Source: a virus
Length of the DNA: 38,665 nucleotides
Reading direction: 5' to 3' (one strand)
IMG/VR virus record: IMGVR_UViG_3300034101_001802
Coordinates: 1 to 38,665 of that record
Made by a program: the position numbers and the translations under genes. Shown piece by piece: positions 24,316 to 32,803 of this stretch (within the stretch, counting starts at the first letter, position 1; every line of letters starts with the position of its first letter). Below the pieces are notes generated by a model that worked only from the letters and a program-made list of their open reading frames with translations, was not told the DNA's origin and did no database searches.

Positions 24316-26603
24316 TGCGGTACAGGAGCTGGAGAACTAAATACATTTATTTCAGGTAAACTAGTTCCTGAAAAATATCTTTCATTTATCTTACCCATCT
24401 TACCATTAAAGATAGTAATATTCTGACCAGGATTTGCAAAAAGTTTATCAAGTAAACTTTTTCTTTGCTCAGTAGTTAATCCAGGTCTAGACATAATAGC
24501 ATTATAACTATCTGTAAACCTAGCAAGGTCCCAAAAAGATGAAGTTTTTATTACATTGTCTTTATCTAAACCTGGGACTTTAAATAAGTAGTCACCCTGA
24601 TTAACCCCTACTTCAGAAATAGCTTGAAAAGCAGATTTAACTTTAGGAGTAGCAGCTACTTCTTGTATAGGAGCACCATTACTATCTACTCCTGCATCTT
24701 TATATAAAGTAATTGTACTGGCTCTTCCATCTGTAGCTGCTAATCTTTGCATAAATAACTTTTGTTTTTCTAAAAACAAAGTATGCATTTGAGGATCTAT
24801 CTTTTGAATGTATTTACCCAAATCAGATATACCAGCATTTATTTCATAAGTTTCTCCTCCATAACTTACATCTGCTACATAGCTATTAGTACTCTCATCA
24901 AACCTTACACTATAAACAGCATCTTTCCACAAAGCTGCATTTTGTTGTAAAGCTGTCATCTCTTCTGCACTTAAATACTGTCCTCTATTTCCAGCCTCAG
25001 GTCCAAAGTTAGCTCTAGTAATATTCTTAGGATTAGCAGCAGCACGTATTACAGTATTTCTAAGTTCATTTTCATCCTCACTAGCTACTGTATAACTAAA
25101 TGCAGGTTTATAGATAGTAGCATTTAAATACTGGGTAAGCTTGTTATTGTATTCAGCATATTTAGGATCTTTTGTAAGATATTCGTTATAAGCTTTATCA
25201 TAAGCTAATAAAGAGTTTTCACCTTCTTTTGTCGGGATACCATTTTTATCTGATACTAACTTGTATAAATCTTCTCTATTATTTAATAATCCGTTTATTA
25301 CATATGTAGCACCATAAGTTAAAGCTGCACTTGCAGCATGACGATTAGCTTCAACCAACAAATTAGGATTAACTTGACGCTCCATAGGTTCATCAGGATC
25401 ATAACCACTTATACTTTTAAAATGATTTAAAATAGACTGATGGCTATCTTTTTTAATTTGTGCTTCTACAAGTTGAGCATTTAATTCAGCTGCCCTTGAT
25501 TTTATTTGAGGGTCTTTAATAAGATCTAAATTAATCTCTTCGCCATTTATAGTATGATGAAAAGTCGCTTCACCTAAATCAGGAAACTCTTCTAAAATTT
25601 TTCCTTTAACAATAGTTACATTAGCATCTTCTTCTCTAATAAGCCCTTCTAATCCTTCTGTACTAGTAATTCTTCTATTATTTACACCTGTTACATAATC
25701 TAATGCTGTAGTAACAGGAGTACCTTTTATAGCAGGAGATTTATCTGTACCTCCTTTTGATGTACCGTCTGAATCACCACCACTTATAGGACTTAAACTT
25801 TCTTCTACATGTTTAAAATAAAAAGGTACACCAGAAGTTTTTATCAAGGCTTTTGCAGCTTCTGCCTTTTCTTTAGGGGAAAGATTTTGGTTTTTTGCAT
25901 GCCAATAAGAAAATCCAGGTTTTGCTTCAGGATTTTCCATTAACATTTTATAAGTAGATTCTGCTACAGGAGCTAGAATATCTTCATCTTTGTAAGATGT
26001 TTGAGTTGCTGTATTATAATATTTTACCTCACCATCTACAATCTTTGTAGTAAGTCCTAATTCTTTTATTCTAGCTTCTTTTTGAATATTAAATTGTTCT
26101 TGAATTTCTTTTATAGGGTCTCCATAATACGTAATGTTGAACTTATCAGGACCATACCTAAACTTATTTTGTTCAAATTCACCTTTAGAATTTATAATAC
26201 CAGGAGCATTTATAACAGCATTTTTATTTTCAGCATCCCATAAAGTATTAGAATTTTTATCAAACCAGTCTTTAGAAGTTACAACTGTTTGTACATTCTG
26301 GTCATTTGCAAAGTTTGAACTTATACTTGTAAGTTCTCTTATAAATTCTCTAGACCCTAAATTATTTTTATGCTTTTCTACAAGATTATTAAGCTTATCA
26401 TTATATGTTTTAGTTAATCCTGTAGCTAAGTCTTCATGTCCTGGTGCAGCATTTAGTGCTGCAAATAAACCTTTAGTTTTACCAATTTGCTCATCGGCAA
26501 GGTCTAGACGTTTACTTTGTTTTTCTGCTAATCCTGCTAAAAACTCAAATGGTATTTGAGGAAATACCATTTCAGGCTGTTTATCCCATATTGAATATGC
26601 CAT
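24306..26603 (-). CDS. Virion cargo/structural protein, zero-frame product (765 aa)
   Basis: The protein is mostly helical and charged, with no membrane segment. The start MAYSIWDKQPEMVFPQIPFEFL leads into helices rich in Lys, Asn and Glu. The C-terminus is Pro-rich (NVFSSPAPVPQKK) and stops at TAG right after a slippery A AAA AAG site. No enzyme motif was recognised in the 765 residues. By position, between the tail muzzle-like protein and the RNA polymerase gene, it fits a crAss-like cargo protein held in the tail or capsid. A minor fraction is likely extended into the lysozyme domain (total 936 aa). It starts 18 nt after the stop of the 928-residue gene. Confidence 0.8.
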   Translation of the reverse strand: MAYSIWDKQPEMVFPQIPFEFLAGLAEKQSKRLDLADEQIGKTKGLFAALNAAPGHEDLATGLTKTYNDKLNNLVEKHKNNLGSREFIRELTSISSNFANDQNVQTVVTSKDWFDKNSNTLWDAENKNAVINAPGIINSKGEFEQNKFRYGPDKFNITYYGDPIKEIQEQFNIQKEARIKELGLTTKIVDGEVKYYNTATQTSYKDEDILAPVAESTYKMLMENPEAKPGFSYWHAKNQNLSPKEKAEAAKALIKTSGVPFYFKHVEESLSPISGGDSDGTSKGGTDKSPAIKGTPVTTALDYVTGVNNRRITSTEGLEGLIREEDANVTIVKGKILEEFPDLGEATFHHTINGEEINLDLIKDPQIKSRAAELNAQLVEAQIKKDSHQSILNHFKSISGYDPDEPMERQVNPNLLVEANRHAASAALTYGATYVINGLLNNREDLYKLVSDKNGIPTKEGENSLLAYDKAYNEYLTKDPKYAEYNNKLTQYLNATIYKPAFSYTVASEDENELRNTVIRAAANPKNITRANFGPEAGNRGQYLSAEEMTALQQNAALWKDAVYSVRFDESTNSYVADVSYGGETYEINAGISDLGKYIQKIDPQMHTLFLEKQKLFMQRLAATDGRASTITLYKDAGVDSNGAPIQEVAATPKVKSAFQAISEVGVNQGDYLFKVPGLDKDNVIKTSSFWDLARFTDSYNAIMSRPGLTTEQRKSLLDKLFANPGQNITIFNGKMGKINERYFSGTSLPEINVFSSPAPVPQKK

Positions 26604-26621
26604 AGTATATTATCTTAAATA

Positions 26622-29408
26622 TTAACCAAAAATTCCAAAGTCAAAATTATAATCAGGATATGCAGCTTTTAAAGCTTCCATTGTAATTTGATTAGACTGC
26701 TGATTATAAAAACTTGCAGGTAAGTTCTTACCAAACTGTTCACGCATTGCATTTCTACGAGCAGCTCTATTCTGTTCATTAAACATTGCAATCTGCATAC
26801 GCTGATTCATGTTAGCTTGTTGAAGAGTTTTATTCCTAACATCTATTTCACTTTGACCTTGTCTATTTATGTTTTCAAGATTCTCATTGTATTTAGCAAG
26901 TTGTCCGTAATACTGGTTAGCACCTTGAGTTAAAGCAGCCAAAGCATTTGAACCTCCAATATTACGTGCTGCATATTTAGCACCAGCATAAGCTCTTCCT
27001 AAATCTCTACGTCCAGCTTCACCTGTAAGTTCACGCCATTTCAAATCAGCAGGGGTTTCATAATCTTGAGATTTCATAGAATAAGGTTTTTGCAGTGAAG
27101 CTTCAAGACCCATTGCTAAAGAAGTAGCCATTGGTAAATATTGTCCCCAATTATTTTGGGAGCTATTGGGTGGAGAAAGTTTTTTATACCCTTTACCTTT
27201 ATATCCTATACCTGTATCAGGAATATTATCAAAGTTAAAAGTAGTAGGATCTAATGATCCAAACATACTAGTATTTTCAGTCATTGCAGGCCTAGAATGA
27301 TCTAGATTTAAAGACTGTGGGACAGATAGAAACATATGCCCAGGTGTTGTATTAAACTGATTTGAAAAATTATAATTACTAAGTGCTGGATTATTAGTAT
27401 TTAATCCTCCAGTCCCCCCTCCTAAATCATACATAGGAACCATACCACCTCTAGCCATCATACGTTGAATTGCTCCACCATACTTACCCATCATACGAGT
27501 CATAGCCCTTGTAGCTTTTTGTTCTTGAGCTGCAGCTAGTTGTTGTTCTTTAGCTTCTTTTTTTCTTTTAGCTATTTCAATTCTACCAGGAAACATAATA
27601 TTATTATGATTTTTACCATGTAAACTTTCTTTTAAAAGTTTATCATACTCAGCTAAATCATCTTCTTTTTTAAATGCTCTTGGAGCTATAGAAGCTCCTA
27701 CAGGAAGAGGTACTACTTGTTCAGGTTTAGGGTTACCATTTGCATCATGTCTACCCATACCTCCTGATTCATATTTAGTAGCAGTTTGCCACATACCATT
27801 TTTCATAACATTTAGGTTTTCTCCATGTTCTAATTCTCCCTCTGTCATTTCAGTATTTCCACCTCTAGCAAAGATAGGCATATTACCCATATTCTTTCTA
27901 AGGCCTTGGGGATAGTTTACTTGGCCTCCCATTGCAGCTTTAGAAGTACTATTTGCAGAAGCTGCATAAATAGCTCCTCCTAATGGTGCAAGGCTCCCAA
28001 ACATATTACCTATTTGTCTAGTAGTAGAGTTATCTTGTTGTGCTGGAACAAATTGCTTAGACATATTTTGAGCAGAACTTACTGCTGCAGAACCTACTGG
28101 TCCTAATAAAGCCCCTGCTACTATAGGAGCTGCGGCATTAGTAATTCCTCCTGTTATATCTGAAACACCTTGCATAGTTCTACCAAAACCTGTATCACTA
28201 TAAGAATCTGCTCCTATAATATCAGGGTTTACTACAGAAGTTGCAGTGTCTGCTAAAGCCAATCCAAAGTCTCCAAGGCCTGTTAAAAACCCACCTTTTT
28301 TATACATAACAGGACCTCCCATGGCATAGCCCATGTTAGGGAAATTCTTAGCACTAATAACATGTGACAAATCTCCTATGTTAGTAGTACCTCCCATACC
28401 ATACATTACAGGACCTCCATATTCTTTCTTTTCAGCAGCACGAATCTTTCTTTCTTGACGCAGCATCTCTGCAGTAGGCTTTTTACCACTACCTCTGTTA
28501 GCTCTGATACTATCCCAAAGACCACGACGAGAGTAAGAACCATCCTTACGCTTAATCATACCTCCACGACCATAGTCTTCCATCATTGCATAACCACCCA
28601 TAGCATACATAGAAGGAGTAGGCATGCCCATAAGTTGATATGCATCTACCATACCTCCATCTGCTTTTTTAGTATTAAGGCGCTTAATTTCTTGCATTAC
28701 TCTCCAGTAATCTGGAGCAGATAATGTAGCTTTTAAATCGTAATCTGTAGTTCCATACATAGGACTACTAGTACTCATTTTTCCTGCTGCATCTGCGTAT
28801 TTAAATCTCTTAGCTATTTTAGCTACTTCATCATTGGTTAAATATAATTTACCAGCAGCACCTTTATTTCTAAAAGCATCTATAGCAGATTGACGTGCCA
28901 TAGAGTATCCCATTTTTTGTGGATTTCTTAATTGCTCCCTCATTTCTTCCACAGAAGGATTGTATCCATAATCTTCTGCAGAACCTATCTCTTCATAACT
29001 ACCAAAAGTATCTCCTAATAATATTTTGCGCATATTAGCTGGAATAGCATAATCAGCATAATAAGTACTATCTTGAGCTCTATCTTGTGGAGTATATGTT
29101 TCTCCTCCATCTTCATACATATCTACATAGCCACCTTCTTCTTTCTTCTTACGCTTAGCAGCCATCTTATGAAAAGTCTTAGCTAAAGCCAAAGCACGTC
29201 CTGTACATCCAGGCTTAGACATAGGAGTACATTTACCTTCTGTACCTCTACGTTTAATAGAAGCAGTAGCTTTTTGAATCCATCCACCTTTCTTATACTG
29301 TTCAACCATACCACCATACTCCATCATAAAAGATTGTTGGTCAGGATATTTATTGTAGAACTCTTGTTCAGAGAATCCAGTCATTTCAAGGATTTGTTGC
29401 TTTGTCAT
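26622..29408 (-). CDS. Virion-associated protein with repeated GG motifs (928 aa)
   Basis: Short Gly-Gly motifs recur along the chain: YGGMVEQYKKGGWI (31-44), EGGYVDMYEDGGETY (91-105), DGGMVDAY (250-257), MGGYAMMEDYGRGGMI (270-285), YGGPVMYGMGG (330-340), MGGPVMYKKGGF (363-374), and RGGMVPMYDLGGG further on. A cysteine pair is set in KCTPMSKPGCTGRALALAKT (59-78). A central Ala/Gly-rich region (about 415-450) may be membrane-active, and a coiled helical C-terminus is rich in Gln/Asn/Arg. An EGELEHGENLNV segment resembles one that recurs in large gut-phage virion proteins. Function is unknown; location implies a tail or cargo protein. The GG motif is shared with the neighbouring 1129-residue protein. 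Confidence 0.78.
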   Translation of the reverse strand: MTKQQILEMTGFSEQEFYNKYPDQQSFMMEYGGMVEQYKKGGWIQKATASIKRRGTEGKCTPMSKPGCTGRALALAKTFHKMAAKRKKKEEGGYVDMYEDGGETYTPQDRAQDSTYYADYAIPANMRKILLGDTFGSYEEIGSAEDYGYNPSVEEMREQLRNPQKMGYSMARQSAIDAFRNKGAAGKLYLTNDEVAKIAKRFKYADAAGKMSTSSPMYGTTDYDLKATLSAPDYWRVMQEIKRLNTKKADGGMVDAYQLMGMPTPSMYAMGGYAMMEDYGRGGMIKRKDGSYSRRGLWDSIRANRGSGKKPTAEMLRQERKIRAAEKKEYGGPVMYGMGGTTNIGDLSHVISAKNFPNMGYAMGGPVMYKKGGFLTGLGDFGLALADTATSVVNPDIIGADSYSDTGFGRTMQGVSDITGGITNAAAPIVAGALLGPVGSAAVSSAQNMSKQFVPAQQDNSTTRQIGNMFGSLAPLGGAIYAASANSTSKAAMGGQVNYPQGLRKNMGNMPIFARGGNTEMTEGELEHGENLNVMKNGMWQTATKYESGGMGRHDANGNPKPEQVVPLPVGASIAPRAFKKEDDLAEYDKLLKESLHGKNHNNIMFPGRIEIAKRKKEAKEQQLAAAQEQKATRAMTRMMGKYGGAIQRMMARGGMVPMYDLGGGTGGLNTNNPALSNYNFSNQFNTTPGHMFLSVPQSLNLDHSRPAMTENTSMFGSLDPTTFNFDNIPDTGIGYKGKGYKKLSPPNSSQNNWGQYLPMATSLAMGLEASLQKPYSMKSQDYETPADLKWRELTGEAGRRDLGRAYAGAKYAARNIGGSNALAALTQGANQYYGQLAKYNENLENINRQGQSEIDVRNKTLQQANMNQRMQIAMFNEQNRAARRNAMREQFGKNLPASFYNQQSNQITMEALKAAYPDYNFDFGIFG

Positions 29409-29412
29409 GTTA

Positions 29413-32400
29413 TTATAAATTGTCTAGCCAACCGCCAGATTGTTTTTTATTATATTGTCTAACTCCTACTCTAGGATAGTTAGGTATCCAGTTGTATATT
29501 GGACCTCCTTGTGCATAACCTCTTGTAAACCCTGGTAAATATTCATAAGCGTCTCGTCTTGGTATATTTATTTTAGAAACATTAAATCCTTTTAAACTTT
29601 GATCAGCTAAACTAGTATTAAAAACACTATGTTGTGGAAAATAATAATATTTTAATGGTACATCTTCTGGAAAATTATATTTTATAGTAGGAGCCCCTAA
29701 TCCTGTTGATTTATTTTTCTTTTGTCTTGCCCAATACCATTGTGCATACTCTGGGTTCAAAGTACTATACATGCCTTCATCAGTAGTAATGTTTGGATTA
29801 GCATCGCTAAATGTTTCTGGAAATCTTTTAGACCATCTTTCTTCTATTGGATATTTACCTATTTCACTCATTCTTTCAGAAGTAGGTTCAATTTTATATC
29901 TGAAATCACCATAATCACCACTTACTGGAAAACTTTCTACATCTATTGTATTATTATTACCTGTTGTGAAACTTCTACCACGTAAGGTAAAAAATTCATC
30001 GGGTGATACATCTTCACCAAGTGATCTTGTAAATGTATTAGCTTGTTTAATAAGATTATTTAAAAATTCATCATCAGTAGTTTTTGGGTTTTTTAAATGT
30101 TCATAGATTATATCAGTATACTGAGGAGATTCTTCTGCTATGTTTTTGAATAGTGGATTTTGATTTATTAAATCCATTCTATCTTTATACTTATTATTTA
30201 AGTAACTTATGAATTTTTTTTGACTATCATAAGTTTTTTCCATAAGCTTGACCCTATCATAATATTTCTTTACATTTTCTGGCCTCTCAAAAAAAGGAAA
30301 TACATTATAATCATTATTAGAAAAAGAAAATGTAGGGTTTTCTTTTTTAATTTTGTCTACTTCTCTTTTTGCTTTTTTTAAATTTACTCTAAAATCTTTT
30401 AATGTAGTATAGTATGTATCATCTGGTACTTCATTCCAGTCTAATGTTTTTATTTTAGGGTTATAGCTGTATATCATCTCTTTAGCTACACTTGGATCTA
30501 ACTGACCTAAAGCTTTAGTAGTTTTTGGAGAACGTGCTATTAACAATCTATTTAAATACTTTGTACTAAAAGTAGGTTTAGCGGCATTTATTACTTTTAA
30601 TCCTTTTACATAATCACTTATTCCAGCAGTAGCTTCAGAAGCTAAATTACTTGCAAACATCCTTGGTACTTGAGTTAACCCATATGCACCTAATCCTACT
30701 CCACCTGCTGTAAGAGCTGCAGCCATAGCAATAGGATCACTAAGTACATCATTTTCTGCTCCAGGTTCTTGAATACCTTGTTTATAATCTTCAACAGAAT
30801 ACTTACTAGGGTCTTTAGCTATAATCTTTTCACGCCTTTCTTTTTCTCTAGACTCAGGAGTAGATACTACTTGACCTAATGTATTAGTAACAGGTTTATC
30901 AGCATTAGCTAAAACAGCTTGAACCATAGCAGGATTCAAGTAAGGTTTAGACATATCCCTAACTGTAGAACCTCCTTGATATTTATCTAACCATCCTCCA
31001 TTAGCTTTTTTCTGAGGAGCTCTATAGCCCATCTTTAATAATTGTTCTGGAGTATATCCAGGAGGTACTTGAGGTGTGCTACTCCATTCACCTCTAGTAT
31101 CCATGTATTGTGGAGGTATAGTTGTATGAGCTGGTACTTTTACTTTTTGTGGAACAGATTCTTCTTGCAAAAACTCAGGCATGCCACGCATAAGCATTTT
31201 AGTAACTTCAGGATTAAAAATTACTTTTTGTGTAGGCTTTTTAAACAAACCTATATAAGGTTCATCACTTTGTAAATAATACTCAGCGTCTGGGTTAGAA
31301 GCAGAAAATTCTGCCATTTCCTCTCTACTCCACCCTTGCTTATATTTATAAGGTTTAAAATTTAACTGTTTTGCAAGAATATTCATTTCTTCCTGATACT
31401 TAGGAAGTCTTGAATCAAATGGGTCTTCAACAAATATTAATTCATTTCTACGTGATAAATTATAAGCAAGAGAACTATCTCTAAAAGCTTTATTTCTTTC
31501 AGCAAACTTTTTAGGATCAGAAGTAACATAAGGTGGTACATCTCCTCCATCACCAAAAGTAATACCTCTTTGTGTAGTAGGTCCTACATACATTCCTGCA
31601 TCAGATACTCCAGGACTAATAGCATAAGGAATACCTGCTCTTTTCTTATAGTCTGAAGTTACTCTTCCTCCTTGTTCCATCTTAGTAGTATCAGGAGCAT
31701 GTAATCTCATAGGTCCATTGTAAGGATTATAACCTTGCATTACAGGAGCTTGAGTAAAGTATCTTGCACTCTTAGGATAAGTTACTTCAGGATAAGGTAC
31801 TGCAGACTCAGGACTTATAGCACGACTGTTTACATAGTTAGCTTGGTTTACACTAGGTGTTTGAGTAGCATTTGACCAAGTTTTACTAGTTTGAGCTTGT
31901 GTATTTTTAGCAGGCCATACTGTAGCCCCTGCTGCATACATAGGAGCTTTAGGAGTACCCATTTGACGAGTAGTCAAAGTTCTATCAGGGTATGCAGGAT
32001 AGTAAGAAGGAGTAGTAGGAGTAGGGATACTTGAGTCTTGTACCCATGAGCCATCATCATACGCATCAAGCCACCCTCCTTGCTCATTACGTGCGCCTAC
32101 TCTAGGATAGTTAGGTGGAATCCAATTATAGACTGGACCTCCATTTTTCTTCTGAGGAGTTTCGCCAAAATTAGCTTGTAATACTACAGGTAAAAGAGCA
32201 GGAGTTTGTATAAATGTATTTAGCAAATTACCCCAATCTATATTACGTTCAGTAGTAACAGGAGTAATAGCTTTTTCTATCTGAGCTTTTTGTACAGGGT
32301 TAACTTCTCTAAATCTTTTCTGTCTTGCAGGTAAGTCTTTAGGGTCTCCTGCCCAATGCAACTCTAGCCATGCTTTTTCAGGATTAGTAGGGTCTAAGTA

Positions 32401-32802
32401 ATAGTTAGGGTCTTTCTTTCTTTTCTGTGCAGCAGCTCCTATAAGATTACTAGTTATATAGAAAGTTTGACTGTCTTTATCAAGTTGTGTAAAGTCTTCT
32501 TTAAAAGTAGGTAGCTTGATTTTCTGCCCTCTAGCTTCTAACTCTTTAGCAATATTTTGACTACGAGCATATGCAGTTTTAGCAGAAGGTCCTTCTACTT
32601 GGTAATAGCCTCTTCCAGGACCTCCTCCTATTTGTGCAATGTTCTGGTCATTAGTTTCAACTCTAGCTATTTGGTCATACAGATTAAAAAAATCTTCATG
32701 CTTATATTTTTTATATTGAGGAAAAGCAGCTTTAAGTGCACTTATATAATTATAAGTGGTAGGATAGGTTTTTTGATAATCTATCTTTTTAGGTTTAGCC
32801 AT
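29413..32802 (-). CDS. Virion protein with N-terminal muramidase-like domain and GG motifs (1129 aa)
   Basis: Residues about 35-155 look like a phage lysozyme/transglycosylase fold. LYDQIARVETN supplies E49 as candidate catalytic acid, GPGRGYYQVEG is the typical GxYQ strand, and WLELHWAGDP follows. The rest is a low-complexity Tyr/Pro-rich middle (about 225-400), then a poorly known C-terminal part. GGPVYNWIPP...GGWLDAY at 221-247 is repeated as GGPIYNWIPN...GGWLDNL at the C-terminus (1099-1129). Another GGWLDKYQGG is near the middle. Together with the lysozyme module of the neighbouring gene, the phage would have two peptidoglycan hydrolases in the ejection apparatus. The enzymatic call is moderate; no known family name is given. 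It starts 1 nt before the stop of the upstream tail gene. Confidence 0.72.
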   Translation of the reverse strand: MAKPKKIDYQKTYPTTYNYISALKAAFPQYKKYKHEDFFNLYDQIARVETNDQNIAQIGGGPGRGYYQVEGPSAKTAYARSQNIAKELEARGQKIKLPTFKEDFTQLDKDSQTFYITSNLIGAAAQKRKKDPNYYLDPTNPEKAWLELHWAGDPKDLPARQKRFREVNPVQKAQIEKAITPVTTERNIDWGNLLNTFIQTPALLPVVLQANFGETPQKKNGGPVYNWIPPNYPRVGARNEQGGWLDAYDDGSWVQDSSIPTPTTPSYYPAYPDRTLTTRQMGTPKAPMYAAGATVWPAKNTQAQTSKTWSNATQTPSVNQANYVNSRAISPESAVPYPEVTYPKSARYFTQAPVMQGYNPYNGPMRLHAPDTTKMEQGGRVTSDYKKRAGIPYAISPGVSDAGMYVGPTTQRGITFGDGGDVPPYVTSDPKKFAERNKAFRDSSLAYNLSRRNELIFVEDPFDSRLPKYQEEMNILAKQLNFKPYKYKQGWSREEMAEFSASNPDAEYYLQSDEPYIGLFKKPTQKVIFNPEVTKMLMRGMPEFLQEESVPQKVKVPAHTTIPPQYMDTRGEWSSTPQVPPGYTPEQLLKMGYRAPQKKANGGWLDKYQGGSTVRDMSKPYLNPAMVQAVLANADKPVTNTLGQVVSTPESREKERREKIIAKDPSKYSVEDYKQGIQEPGAENDVLSDPIAMAAALTAGGVGLGAYGLTQVPRMFASNLASEATAGISDYVKGLKVINAAKPTFSTKYLNRLLIARSPKTTKALGQLDPSVAKEMIYSYNPKIKTLDWNEVPDDTYYTTLKDFRVNLKKAKREVDKIKKENPTFSFSNNDYNVFPFFERPENVKKYYDRVKLMEKTYDSQKKFISYLNNKYKDRMDLINQNPLFKNIAEESPQYTDIIYEHLKNPKTTDDEFLNNLIKQANTFTRSLGEDVSPDEFFTLRGRSFTTGNNNTIDVESFPVSGDYGDFRYKIEPTSERMSEIGKYPIEERWSKRFPETFSDANPNITTDEGMYSTLNPEYAQWYWARQKKNKSTGLGAPTIKYNFPEDVPLKYYYFPQHSVFNTSLADQSLKGFNVSKINIPRRDAYEYLPGFTRGYAQGGPIYNWIPNYPRVGVRQYNKKQSGGWLDNL
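29416..29508 (-). repeat. GG-P-YNWIP repeat, C-terminal copy
   Basis: Encodes GGPIYNWIPNYPRVGVR and ends GGWLDNL. It shares 21 identical bases with the other copy (29465-29485 here, 32096-32116 there), so the two arose by duplication or conversion within one gene. Confidence 0.8.
32047..32142 (-). repeat. GG-P-YNWIP repeat, N-terminal copy
   Basis: Encodes GGPVYNWIPPNYPRVGAR and ends GGWLDAYDDG (residues 221-252). It lies just after the muramidase-like domain and matches the C-terminal copy at 29416-29508, including 21 identical bases. Confidence 0.8.
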
Positions 32803-32803
32803 C

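Noticed and set aside
24309-24316. Frame break explained as a homopolymer sequencing error
   Set aside because: Possible, but the heptamer register, spacer and perfect downstream stem together are unlikely by chance; kept as the main way to refute the frameshift.
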